Below, in pieces: positions 10,501-17,040 of a stretch of 44,511 nt of DNA. The DNA is from Bacteroidales bacterium. GTDB lineage: Bacteria; Bacteroidota; Bacteroidia; Bacteroidales; GCA-2748055. The notes under the pieces are model-generated. The model worked only from the letters and a program-made list of their open reading frames with translations. It had not been told where the DNA came from and did not search any database. The DNA is taken from contig JARGFP010000012.1 in NCBI GenBank assembly GCA_029210585.1, positions 1 through 44,511 of the forward strand, read 5' to 3'. Position 1 is the stretch's first letter. Each line of letters starts with the position of its first letter. Both the position numbers and the translations under genes were made by a program.

Positions 10501-10580
10501 CGCTCATCATCAAGATCGACGGGAAGTCCAACCGTGGGATCATTTTAAAAACAGATGAACCGGTATATACCGGATCCTAG
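7572..10580 (+). CDS. receiver/PPDK-type ATP-grasp fusion protein (paralogue 2)
   Basis: A 1002-residue paralogue of the preceding protein without its N-terminal GAF-like region. A degenerate receiver (about 20-160) is followed by a complete receiver with E181/D182 (VEDS), D251 (ISDVSF) and K306 (VHKYS). Then come the ATP-grasp motifs GSIGGKARG, LAIRSSSKLEDS and LLQIRPI and the C-terminal VGPGRWGSGDP block. Swivel-histidine and PEP-barrel domains are missing here too. I chose the tandem ATG at 7572/7575, just after the previous stop; an upstream in-frame ATG at 7539 would overlap that gene by 26 bp and add residues not typical of relatives. This shape is common in Bacteroidota as 'PEP/pyruvate-binding domain protein' without a proven function. 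It is probably the last gene of the korA transcription unit. Confidence 0.85.
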   Translation: MMDLKNRDLGAPTIDFSHTAFNLLMQKRIRKILIISSNYDFFMLEEDGRIDEQIFNEYVSLNLRYPPTFIQANTAKEAFRILEEQEIDLVIEMLNIADIDPFNLAKRIKDSFANIPIVVLTHFNREVSLRLEKEDLSAIDYVFSWLGNADLLLAIIKLIEDRMNADHDIEQVGVQTILLVEDSIRYASTYLPELYRIVLQQSREFMKEALNEHQKMLRMRGRPKILLAKTYDEAVTLYEKYHYNMLGIISDVSFKKNNKRDTKEKLGLKLVEQIRQDDPHMPVLLQSSDKSFAALAGELGAGFVHKYSKALSIEIRNFIITHFGFGEFNFIDPDTGEILCQAQDLQTFQQKIAEVPDRVLVYHAGKNDFSKWLNARAIFPVAQLFKYLTREDFDDVDDVRSYIYEAISSFRISKGRGIIAEFDRKTYDEYRTFSRIGQGSIGGKARGLAFIDSVIQKYRLYTKYENVAFTVPRTVVLSTDIFDQFMEMNDLYNIALSDLPDETILDHFVNARFPGELHQDLYTLLSYVRAPLAIRSSSKLEDSHYQPFAGIYSTYMIPVNKNDLAHTMEILTMAIKSVYASVYFKSSKAYIEATSNVIDEEQMGIVLQEVCGSKYGNIYYPTISGVARSINFYPIAPEKPEDGIAKIAYGLGKYIVDGGLSLRFSPKYPKNILQLSTTAMALKETQRYFYALDMDDQHFTASTNDAVNLLKTKVMDIDENADPSIRHLVSVYDYNSDILRDGISGKGKRLLTFAGVLQHKSLPLAEILKDLLEIGQKEMNLPIEIEFAVNMSQEKEKRHVFNLLQIRPIVESDQASDIEIDDVDELHTVICSNTALGNGIFPGIRDLVYINPENWDAAQSKQVALQVERLNQKFREQKKNYVLVGPGRWGSGDPWLGIPVKWPQISEARVIIESGLENYRIDPSQGTHFFQNLTSFRVGYMTINPFIKDGFYNIDLLAQQELVNEEGVVRHVRFQEPLIIKIDGKSNRGIILKTDEPVYTGS

Positions 10581-10589
10581 CACACTTCA

Positions 10590-10810
10590 TTCAGCATACA
10601 CAATATCCTGGCATACGATCCTTCAGCTTTCTCAGGGCCTTAATGTACGATCTCTTCAGCATACATTGTCCTGACGTTCGATCCTTCAACTTTCTCAGGG
10701 CCTTAATGTACGATCTCTTCAGCATACATTGTCCTGACGTTCGATCCTTCAGCTTTCTCAGGGCCTTAATGTACGATCTCTTCAGCATACACCGTATCCC
10801 GGCGTTCGAT
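10590..10810. repeat. 63-bp tandem repeat, about 3.5 copies
   Basis: The unit starts with TTCAGCATAC at 10590, 10655, 10718 and 10781, giving periods of 65, 63 and 63 bp. Copies 2 and 3 are almost identical; the first and the truncated last copy are more diverged. The array begins 9 bp after the stop of the preceding gene. Because 63 is divisible by three, a minus-strand frame stays open through it (10591-10884) and would encode repeated 21-residue Lys/Arg-rich segments (SYIKALRKLKDR). I treat that frame as accidental. Confidence 0.93.
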
Positions 10811-10901
10811 GGTCCTGCATAGCACTGAGCCAGAAGTTTTTTAAACAATATTATATCCTGTTTGTTACATAGACAAACAATCAAAATACCATCATTCCAT
10901 T

Positions 10902-11645
10902 ATGAAAACACGCAGATATTTTAAAACTACAATCATGCTTGTAGCAGCAGTGCTGTTGTCGGGCACAGTTATTTCCTGTACCAATATGAACGGGAAAGAA
11001 GGGTCTCTGGAAAAATCTCTGGTACCGGTAGGTGAAAACGGATTTGAGCAGAAGGACCTGCCGTATGCGTTCGATGCCCTTGAGCCTTATATTGACGCAC
11101 AGACCATGGAACTGCACTATGGAAAACACCATGCAGGTTACACCAGTAAGTTTAATGCTGCACTGAAAGAAGAGGGGATTGCTTCGACGGATATCAAGGA
11201 GATTTTCAGCAATATATCGCAGTACGGAGCAGGGGTAAGGAACAACGGCGGTGGATATTACAACCACTCCCTGTTCTGGAATTTCATGTCGCCCGATGGT
11301 GGCGGTGAACCTGCCGGCGACCTCTTGAAGGCGATTGAAGAGACGTTTGGTTCCTTTGCAGAATTTAAAGAGCTGTTTTCAGGAGCAGCCGGCTCACAGT
11401 TCGGTTCCGGATGGGCCTGGCTGATCCTCGATGATGCAGGTAAGTTGCAGGTCACCAGCACCTCCAACCAGGACAATCCGCTCATGGACGATGCTGAAGT
11501 AAAGGGAACACCCCTGCTAACGCTCGATGTCTGGGAGCACGCTTACTACCTGAAATACCAGAACAAGCGGACCGAATACATCAAAAATTTCTGGAACGTG
11601 GTGAACTGGGACACAGTGGAACAACTGTATGAAGATGCAAAATAG
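10902..11645 (+). CDS. superoxide dismutase, Mn/Fe family, predicted lipoprotein
   Basis: A 247-residue Mn/Fe superoxide dismutase with an N-terminal lipoprotein signal: a hydrophobic stretch at about 9-24 and a lipobox ending in C26 (VISC). Metal ligands are H72, H122, D209 and H213, in MELHYGKHHAGY, NHSLFWNF and DVWEHAYY. Manganese-type markers are GGG before YYNH and the glutamine in NQDNPLM (Q190); FeSODs usually place the active-site glutamine elsewhere. It probably dismutates superoxide outside the cytoplasm, anchored to a membrane. Most bacterial enzymes of this family are cytoplasmic, so the lipobox is notable. A strong terminator lies about 100 bp downstream, so it is probably monocistronic. 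Metal choice is inferred and could be cambialistic. Confidence 0.92.
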   Translation: MKTRRYFKTTIMLVAAVLLSGTVISCTNMNGKEGSLEKSLVPVGENGFEQKDLPYAFDALEPYIDAQTMELHYGKHHAGYTSKFNAALKEEGIASTDIKEIFSNISQYGAGVRNNGGGYYNHSLFWNFMSPDGGGEPAGDLLKAIEETFGSFAEFKELFSGAAGSQFGSGWAWLILDDAGKLQVTSTSNQDNPLMDDAEVKGTPLLTLDVWEHAYYLKYQNKRTEYIKNFWNVVNWDTVEQLYEDAK

Positions 11646-12038
11646 CGTCTGTCCTTAAGCTTCAAATTGAATATTACTATTATCAGATACGATACAAGAG
11701 CTTTTTCTTTGGAGATAAAAGACATCTTTATCTGTATTTTTTTGAAAATCTCACAGTAAGCAAACGCTGGCTGTGAGATTTTTTTTAATCCGTTTTTGCT
11801 GTTGGGCTCTATTTTTATCATCCACGGTGAGATGCTGTACCTTTCTTTCCAATCAGTGACCGGCACAATGATACGAAGAGGCAACTTGCCTTAATTCTTC
11901 CAACCATGTTATTTATCATATCGGTTTACCTTGGTAATCTTGAACGAAACAATCAACTTTACATCACTGCTTCCATGGCCCGTTATGTGCGGGATGGAGG
12001 CGGATCATTACTTACTGTTACCAACAAAAAATATCGCT
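11646..12038. other. intergenic region between sod and gdhA
   Basis: I find no gene in these 393 bases apart from an in-frame ATG extension of gdhA from 11931, which I judge unlikely because relatives start at the internal methionine. The region contains the sod terminator at 11745-11786. Single-mismatch matches to TAnnTTTG occur near 11930-11940, but none has a clear -33 partner. Confidence 0.55.
11745..11786 (+). terminator. rho-independent terminator of the sod gene
   Basis: AAAATCTCACAG (11745-11756) pairs perfectly with CTGTGAGATTTT (11771-11782) across a 14-nt loop. The T-run continues to 11786. Confidence 0.85.
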
Positions 12039-13376
12039 ATGAATGTTGATCTTATAATGAATGACCTGGTAAAGAAAAATCCGGGGGAGGTGGAATTTCA
12101 CCAGGCCGTTCATGAAGTCCTCGAATCGATCGAGGAGGTATACAATGAAAATCCTCATTTTGAATCGGCCAGCATCATTGAACGGCTGATCGAACCCGAC
12201 AGGGTATTGACGTTCAAGGTGCCCTGGGCAGACGACCAGGGGAGGATCCACGTGAACAGGGGATTCCGGGTCCAGTTCAACAACGCCATAGGGCCCTACA
12301 AGGGCGGACTGCGGTTTCACCCGAGCGTGAACCTCAGCATCCTGAAGTTCCTGGGGTTTGAACAGATTTTCAAGAACAGCCTTACATCGCTGCCGATGGG
12401 CGGTGCCAAAGGAGGTTCGGATTTTGATCCGAAAGGAAAGTCCAATTCTGAGATCATGCGGTTCTGCCAGGCGTTTATGCTGGAATTGTGGAACCTGATT
12501 GGTCCCGATACCGACGTGCCCGCGGGGGATATCGGTGTAGGTGGCCGGGAGATCGGCTACATGTACGGCATTTACAGGAAACTGGCAAGGGAGAATACCG
12601 GTGTACTCACCGGGAAAGGCCTTAACTGGGGAGGTTCCCTGATCCGCCCGGAAGCAACCGGGTTCGGGAACGTCTATTTTGCCAAGGAGATGCTGGCCAC
12701 AAAGAAGGAGACCTTTGCCAATAAGCGCGTTGCGATATCCGGGTTCGGAAATGTCGCCTGGGGAGCAGCCTTGAAAGTCACCGAACTGGGAGGTAAAGTG
12801 GTGACGATCTCGGGTCCGGATGGTTATATTTACGATTCGGAAGGGATTTCCGGCGAAAAGATCGAATACATGCTGGAGCTCAGGGCCACCAACGACGATA
12901 TAGTTGCGCCCTATGCACTGGAGTTTGAGAGCGGACAATTTGTCCAGGGCAAGCGCCCCTGGGAGGTGGATGTAGATATCGCCCTGCCGTGTGCCACACA
13001 GAATGAGCTCGATAAGGAAGATGCGGAAAACCTGGTGAAGAACAATTGCCTCTGTGTCTGCGAAGGGGCCAACATGCCATGTACCCCTGAGGCGATCGAG
13101 GTATTCCAGAGCAATGGCATACTCTTTGCGCCCGGAAAGGCAGCCAATGCAGGCGGTGTGGCCACTTCCGGACTTGAAATGGCACAGAATTCAATGAAGA
13201 TCAACTGGAGCAGGGCAGAAGTAGATGACAGGTTGCACCACATCATGACCAATATCCATGAGAGTTGCGTGGAACACGGAACCAACAGCGACGGGTACGT
13301 GGACTATGTGAGAGGTGCCAATATTGCAGGATTCCTGAAGGTGGCCAATTCCATGGTCGACCAGGGACTGATCTGA
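12039..13376 (+). CDS. gdhA: glutamate dehydrogenase, hexameric type, probably NADP(H)-dependent
   Basis: A 445-residue family I glutamate dehydrogenase that interconverts 2-oxoglutarate plus ammonium and L-glutamate. The catalytic-lysine block PMGGAKGGSDFDPKGKS is intact, followed by DVPAGDIGVGGREIGYMYG and the Rossmann motif GFGNVAWGA. The residue ending the second strand (VVTISGPDG) is not acidic, which favours NADP(H) over NAD(H). I chose the ATG at 12039, which gives the standard family length and N-terminus; an in-frame ATG at 11931 would add 36 atypical residues. The stop codon sits inside a 25-bp tandem array and a strong hairpin terminator follows, so the gene is probably transcribed alone. 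It links the KorAB product and substrate pool to nitrogen assimilation. Confidence 0.95.
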   Translation: MNVDLIMNDLVKKNPGEVEFHQAVHEVLESIEEVYNENPHFESASIIERLIEPDRVLTFKVPWADDQGRIHVNRGFRVQFNNAIGPYKGGLRFHPSVNLSILKFLGFEQIFKNSLTSLPMGGAKGGSDFDPKGKSNSEIMRFCQAFMLELWNLIGPDTDVPAGDIGVGGREIGYMYGIYRKLARENTGVLTGKGLNWGGSLIRPEATGFGNVYFAKEMLATKKETFANKRVAISGFGNVAWGAALKVTELGGKVVTISGPDGYIYDSEGISGEKIEYMLELRATNDDIVAPYALEFESGQFVQGKRPWEVDVDIALPCATQNELDKEDAENLVKNNCLCVCEGANMPCTPEAIEVFQSNGILFAPGKAANAGGVATSGLEMAQNSMKINWSRAEVDDRLHHIMTNIHESCVEHGTNSDGYVDYVRGANIAGFLKVANSMVDQGLI

Positions 13377-13451
13377 TATAATCTGATCTGCTTTGCTCTG
13401 ATCTGAACTGCTCTGCTTTGCTCTGATCTGATGTAATCTGCTTTGCTCTGA
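13368..13451. repeat. imperfect 25-bp tandem repeat overlapping the gdhA stop
   Basis: CTGCTTTGCTCTGA recurs at 13388, 13413 and 13438, with CTGATCTGA-type filler between. The array starts inside the last gdhA codons (CTG ATC TGA at 13368-13376), so the gene's stop codon is part of the repeat. Confidence 0.88.
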
Positions 13452-13471
13452 AAATATCCCGTGATAGATGT

Positions 13472-13529
13472 GTCCGGGTGAGCCGGTAGCTGAACAACAA
13501 CTACCACCGGCTCACCCGGACTATTTTTT
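13472..13529 (+). terminator. rho-independent terminator of gdhA
   Basis: A 16-bp perfect stem, GTCCGGGTGAGCCGGT (13472-13487) with its complement at 13506-13521, is followed by TATTTTTT. No T-run follows on the minus strand, so it serves gdhA and not the converging thrC. Confidence 0.93.
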
Positions 13530-13555
13530 CCTGGTACCGTGTCAATTTCATTATT

Positions 13556-13593
13556 CCAGGTAAGAAGTAGCTCCAACCAGGTAAGAAGTAGCT
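13556..13593. repeat. two-copy 17-bp direct repeat, 21-bp period
   Basis: CCAGGTAAGAAGTAGCT occurs at 13556-13572 and 13577-13593. It lies 26 bp beyond the thrC stop on the minus strand, so it is another short duplication at a gene's 3' end. Confidence 0.85.
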
Positions 13594-13618
13594 TGTAAAA
13601 TGCCCTGTAATCGGCAGA

Positions 13619-15010
13619 TCAATTGTTCCGGTCGTCCAGGTATTGTCTGAATGCCGCATAGTCGGCTGCGATTTCTACTGTCTGCTTTTTGCCTGCAGCA
13701 AAGGCCTTCAGTCGTTCGGGGGTCGCTGCCTCCACGCCGGTGGCTTCCTTTACCGTCTCCGGGAATTTTGCCGGATGGGCGGTTTCCAGGAACATCACTT
13801 TGCTGCCGGGGTGGGCGGCGATGTATTCCCGGGCCGCTTCGTATCCTGTGGCCCCGTGGGGATCGAGGATATAGCCCTTGGTTGCATAGACCTGCTTCAT
13901 GGTCTTACTGATCTGGTCGTCGCTGTACCGGTACCCTTTCAGGTGCTGCGTGATCCTGTCGTGCCGGTGACCGAACAGGTTCAGAATCCGCTCAAAATTA
14001 CTCGGTGCCCCCACATCCATGGCATTGGCAATCGTGGGCACGGACGGACGCGGTGTATATTTTGAAGTTTCCAGGTACTCGGGAACCACGTCATTTGCAT
14101 TGGAAGCTGCAAGGAACGTATGCACGGGAAGTCCCATCTCCCGGGCGACCAGTCCCGCGGTGAGGTTCCCGAAATTGCCACTGGGGACCGCCACTACGAG
14201 TGGGTTGACATCCTGCTGGTTGGAAGCCACTTGATGGGAAGCCACCTGGTCGGCAGCCATTTGGTCGGCAGCCACCTGTCCGGTAGTCGCCAGGCCGGTC
14301 ACCAGCTGGCTCCACCCGCGGAAATAGTAGAACGACTGCGGAAGAAAGCGCGCGAGGTTGATGGAGTTGGCCGATGTGAGGGTCATCTCCGCGCGCAATG
14401 CTTCATCGGCGAACGCCTGTTTCACCAGTGCCTGGCAGTCGTCGAACGACCCCGCCACTTCAAGTGCAGTGATGTTCTTTCCCAGCGTGGTGAACTGCTT
14501 CTCCTGCAATGCACTTACCTGTCCCGATGGGTAGAGTACGTGCACCGAGATACCGGGAACGCCCAGGAATCCATTGGCCACGGCACTGCCGGTATCGCCC
14601 GAGGTGGCTACCAGCACATGCACCTGTTGTTCGTTGCCTTTGTTGTAATACTGAAGGAGTCGTGCCATGAACCTTGCCCCCACATCCTTGAAAGCGAGCG
14701 TCGGTCCATGGAACAGTTCAAGGGCATATATCCCCTCCGAGACCTCCACCACGGGGGTATCGAAATTGAGCGCATCTTCCACCAGCTCCTCCAGCGCAAC
14801 TGCCGGGATATCGTCGCCGAATAGTCTCCGGGCAATGACCTGTGCCGTTTTTGCAAGGGAATTGCTGTTTTTTATCTCTTCAAGTTCTTTCCTGGTCAAT
14901 ACCGGGATATGCTGTGGCATGTATAGCCCCCCGTCGGGAGCCATGCCCCGTTTCACCCCTTCTTCAAGGGAGGCGGTGACTTTTTTATCTTTTGTTGAAT
15001 AGTAGATCAT
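13619..15010 (-). CDS. thrC: threonine synthase with an in-frame repeat insertion
   Basis: A 463-residue PLP enzyme that converts O-phosphohomoserine to threonine. The PLP lysine is K108 in HGPTLAFKDVG; ATSGDTGSA and VPSGNFGNLTAG bind substrate and phosphate. I chose the ATG at 15010 (MIYYSTKDKK), the standard start two bases after the thrB stop; the in-frame ATG at 15031 would overlap thrB. Between the Gln/Ser-rich FRGWSQLVTG and the VPSGNFG strand lies a 25-residue insert (241-265) made of five-residue repeats (QVAAD, QMAAD, QVASH, QVASN and a diverged copy). Relatives have only a short linker there. The active-site motifs remain intact, so the enzyme is probably functional. It is the last gene of the thrA-hxpB-thrB-thrC series. 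Confidence 0.94.
   Translation of the reverse strand: MIYYSTKDKKVTASLEEGVKRGMAPDGGLYMPQHIPVLTRKELEEIKNSNSLAKTAQVIARRLFGDDIPAVALEELVEDALNFDTPVVEVSEGIYALELFHGPTLAFKDVGARFMARLLQYYNKGNEQQVHVLVATSGDTGSAVANGFLGVPGISVHVLYPSGQVSALQEKQFTTLGKNITALEVAGSFDDCQALVKQAFADEALRAEMTLTSANSINLARFLPQSFYYFRGWSQLVTGLATTGQVAADQMAADQVASHQVASNQQDVNPLVVAVPSGNFGNLTAGLVAREMGLPVHTFLAASNANDVVPEYLETSKYTPRPSVPTIANAMDVGAPSNFERILNLFGHRHDRITQHLKGYRYSDDQISKTMKQVYATKGYILDPHGATGYEAAREYIAAHPGSKVMFLETAHPAKFPETVKEATGVEAATPERLKAFAAGKKQTVEIAADYAAFRQYLDDRNN
14216..14290 (-). repeat. 15-bp coding tandem repeat inside thrC, 5 copies
   Basis: Units begin at 14216, 14231, 14246, 14261 and 14276 on the plus strand; the first four share a G(A/C)AGCCA core and the fifth is diverged. 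The 15-bp period keeps the reading frame and encodes pentapeptides of the QVAAD type. Confidence 0.9.
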
Positions 15011-15012
15011 CT

Positions 15013-15939
15013 TCAGCCGGTTATTCTGCATCCTGCTTCGCTCACCTTCGACACGTAGGTATTGCTCGTGATGTCGTGTTCTGAAAAATGTGCCTGCATC
15101 ACCGCGGCGACCGATTCCGCTATCTCCCTGCTCCTGCAGAGGGCAAAGATGGAGGGACCGGATCCTGAGAGACCGCTGCCCAGGGCGCCCGCATCAGTGG
15201 TCTTTTTACGCAGTGCCTCAAATTCCGGCAGCTTGCCGGTGCGGTAGGGTTCAGCAAAGTGATCGACAATGGACCTGCCGATCAGCCCATGGTCCGAGGT
15301 GGTCAGTCCGGCGATCAGTCCCGCCAGGTTGCCGGCCTGAGCTATGGCGGTGGCGATGGGGAACGTTTTCGGGATCACCTTCCGTCCCTCGCTGGTTTTA
15401 AACTGCAGGTCGGGATGCACCACCGCGCAATGCAGGTCGTCGGGATAGGGAATGTGCTTGATGTCCAGTGGATCGTAGCCCCTGATGAGCGTAAACCCTC
15501 CCAGCAGGGCAGGGGCGATGTTGTCGGCATGGTACGACCCGCTCGCTGCCTGTTCCCCTTCCATGGCATACGGGAGCAGTTCGGGGGCGGAAAGGGGAGC
15601 GCCGAGAAGTTCGTTGATGCCCATCACGGCAGCCACGCAGCTTGCTGCGGAGGATCCGAGGCCGCTACCGGGATTGATTTTTTTTGTGAATATGAGATCA
15701 AATCCATCTGCGATTTTCAGCTCATCGAGCAGTGCCGAGGCAGCAATGGCAGCCACATTGGTGTGTGGATCGAGGGGCAGGCCGGTACCCGACTGGTCGA
15801 TCAGCTGCAGTTTTCCCAGATCGTTCCTTTTTACCACGAGCTCATCACCGGGGGTCTCGAGGGCAAAGCCCAACAGGTCGAAACCCGGTCCCACGTTGGA
15901 AACGGTGGCAGGACAAAATATTGTTACTTCATTCCTCAT
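15013..15939 (-). CDS. thrB: homoserine kinase (GHMP family)
   Basis: A 308-residue GHMP kinase that phosphorylates L-homoserine with ATP, the step before threonine synthase. The N-terminal PATVSNVGPGFDLLGFAL is typical of homoserine kinases. The ATP loop NPGSGLGSSAASC (near residue 90) and the C-terminal GSGLSGSGPSIFAL are intact. Many Bacteroidota replace ThrB with a phosphoglycerate-mutase-like protein; here a genuine GHMP enzyme is encoded. It abuts thrC (2 bp from the chosen start) and is separated from the upstream phosphatase gene by a 19-bp tandem array. Confidence 0.95.
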   Translation of the reverse strand: MRNEVTIFCPATVSNVGPGFDLLGFALETPGDELVVKRNDLGKLQLIDQSGTGLPLDPHTNVAAIAASALLDELKIADGFDLIFTKKINPGSGLGSSAASCVAAVMGINELLGAPLSAPELLPYAMEGEQAASGSYHADNIAPALLGGFTLIRGYDPLDIKHIPYPDDLHCAVVHPDLQFKTSEGRKVIPKTFPIATAIAQAGNLAGLIAGLTTSDHGLIGRSIVDHFAEPYRTGKLPEFEALRKKTTDAGALGSGLSGSGPSIFALCRSREIAESVAAVMQAHFSEHDITSNTYVSKVSEAGCRITG

Positions 15940-15991
15940 TCACAAACATCCATTTTATCTAAAAGATATTCAAGTTCCTGACTCTTCCGTT

Positions 15992-16124
15992 CCTACTGTC
16001 CGGTCCCTTTCTCACTTCCTGGTCCTGTTCTCACTTCCTGGTCCCTTTCTCACTTCCTGGTCCCTTTCTCACTTCCTGGTCCTGTTCTCACTGTGCGGTC
16101 CCGTTCTCACTGTGCGGTCCCGTT
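15992..16124. repeat. 19-bp tandem repeat, 7 copies, entering the hxpB C-terminus
   Basis: Units of the form CTCACTTCCTGGTCCCTTT start at 15992, 16011, 16030, 16049, 16068, 16087 and 16106. The last two have TGTGCGGTCCCGTT ends. The final unit covers the stop and last few codons of the phosphatase gene (minus strand), and the array fills most of the gap to thrB. Confidence 0.93.
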
Positions 16125-16766
16125 GAGCTGGTGAAATACTGCTTCATTCAGTTCCTTCAGCGAATGTAAGACAATATCCGATGCCCCGAACCGCTCGTCG
16201 TGATGTTCCGGGACAGCAATGGTCTTCATGCGTGCTGCCTTGGCAGCGATCAGACCATGGAAAGAGTCCTCCAGGGCCAGGCAGCCGACCGGATCGGTGT
16301 TCAGCCGGCGGGCCGTTTCCAGGTAGACCGCCGGGTGGGGTTTGCCGAATTCCTCGAATTCAGCCGAATATACCTCTGTGAAATAGTGGTGGAACCCGAA
16401 CCTGTCGAGGAAGGCATTGATCAGTTCCATGTTCGAGGAGGAAGCCAGCGCCATCGGTAGTCCCCTGTCGCTAAAAAAATCCAGTGCCTCTATCGCCCCC
16501 TCCATCAGTTTTGCCTCCGTACGAAAAAAGTGCAACATCGTTTCATGGTACCGGTCCTCCACCTGTTTGACCGACAGCTTGTTCCAGGGGCGTATATTGT
16601 ACCAGTACCGGATCTGCTCATCGGTCCGCAGTCCGAATGTGTCGACCTGCATCTCTTCAGTGATCTCTATCCCGAGTTCACGGAATACCTTGCGCTCCGT
16701 AGCCTGCCAGTAGGGTTCGGTGTCGATCAGCAACCCGTCCATATCGAAGATCACTGCCCTGATCAT
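16107..16766 (-). CDS. hxpB: HAD-family sugar/hexitol phosphatase (HxpB/YniC-like)
   Basis: A 219-residue HAD hydrolase of the beta-phosphoglucomutase-like group. Motif I is FDMDGLLIDTEP (catalytic Asp pair near D8/D10), motif II is ASSSN, and motif III with motif IV is KPHPAVYL to LEDSFHG. The segment GLRTDEQIRYWYNIRPWN closely matches E. coli YniC/HxpB, which acts on hexitol and deoxy-sugar phosphates, so a sugar-phosphate phosphatase is more likely than a mutase. It sits between thrA and thrB without an obvious role in threonine synthesis. The last residues (about NGTAQ) are encoded by the final unit of a tandem array, so the C-terminal tail may have been altered by repeat growth. Confidence 0.82.
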   Translation of the reverse strand: MIRAVIFDMDGLLIDTEPYWQATERKVFRELGIEITEEMQVDTFGLRTDEQIRYWYNIRPWNKLSVKQVEDRYHETMLHFFRTEAKLMEGAIEALDFFSDRGLPMALASSSNMELINAFLDRFGFHHYFTEVYSAEFEEFGKPHPAVYLETARRLNTDPVGCLALEDSFHGLIAAKAARMKTIAVPEHHDERFGASDIVLHSLKELNEAVFHQLNGTAQ

Positions 16767-17040
16767 TTGCGTTGTTGTATGTTTATTGCCTTCCTCTTTC
16801 TCATTGTCTTCCTCTTTCCCTTCAGTATATATTTTCGGTCTTCGATCTTCGCTAAATATATATATATATAAATAGGGATTAAAATATTTATTAAAATATA
16901 TATATTCTCTTTTATCTTGTTATGCTGAATTTCTTATTCCAGGCAATATTTTCCAGAAATAATGTTCTCTATAATATGCTCTTTGTACTTTGCTCTGTGT
17001 ACTTTGCTCTGTGTACATTGCTCTGTGTACTTAGTTTCTT
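16767..17040. other. A+T-rich intergenic region between thrA and hxpB
   Basis: I see no gene here. It contains a two-copy 18-bp repeat (TTCCTCTTTC at 16791 and 16809), an (AT)n tract from about 16855 to 16870 with further AT-rich sequence to 16915, and the 14-bp array at 16987-17030. It may hold a promoter for hxpB-thrB-thrC, but I find no convincing element. Confidence 0.55.
16987..17030. repeat. 14-bp tandem repeat, 3 copies, after thrA
   Basis: ACTTTGCTCTGTGT lies at 16987 and 17001 and ACATTGCTCTGTGT at 17015, followed by a partial copy. The array ends 10 bp from the thrA stop codon. Confidence 0.88.

Noticed and set aside
11931-12038. N-terminal extension of glutamate dehydrogenase
   Set aside because: The 36 extra residues are not a signal peptide and do not fit the family; the ATG at 12039 gives the normal length.
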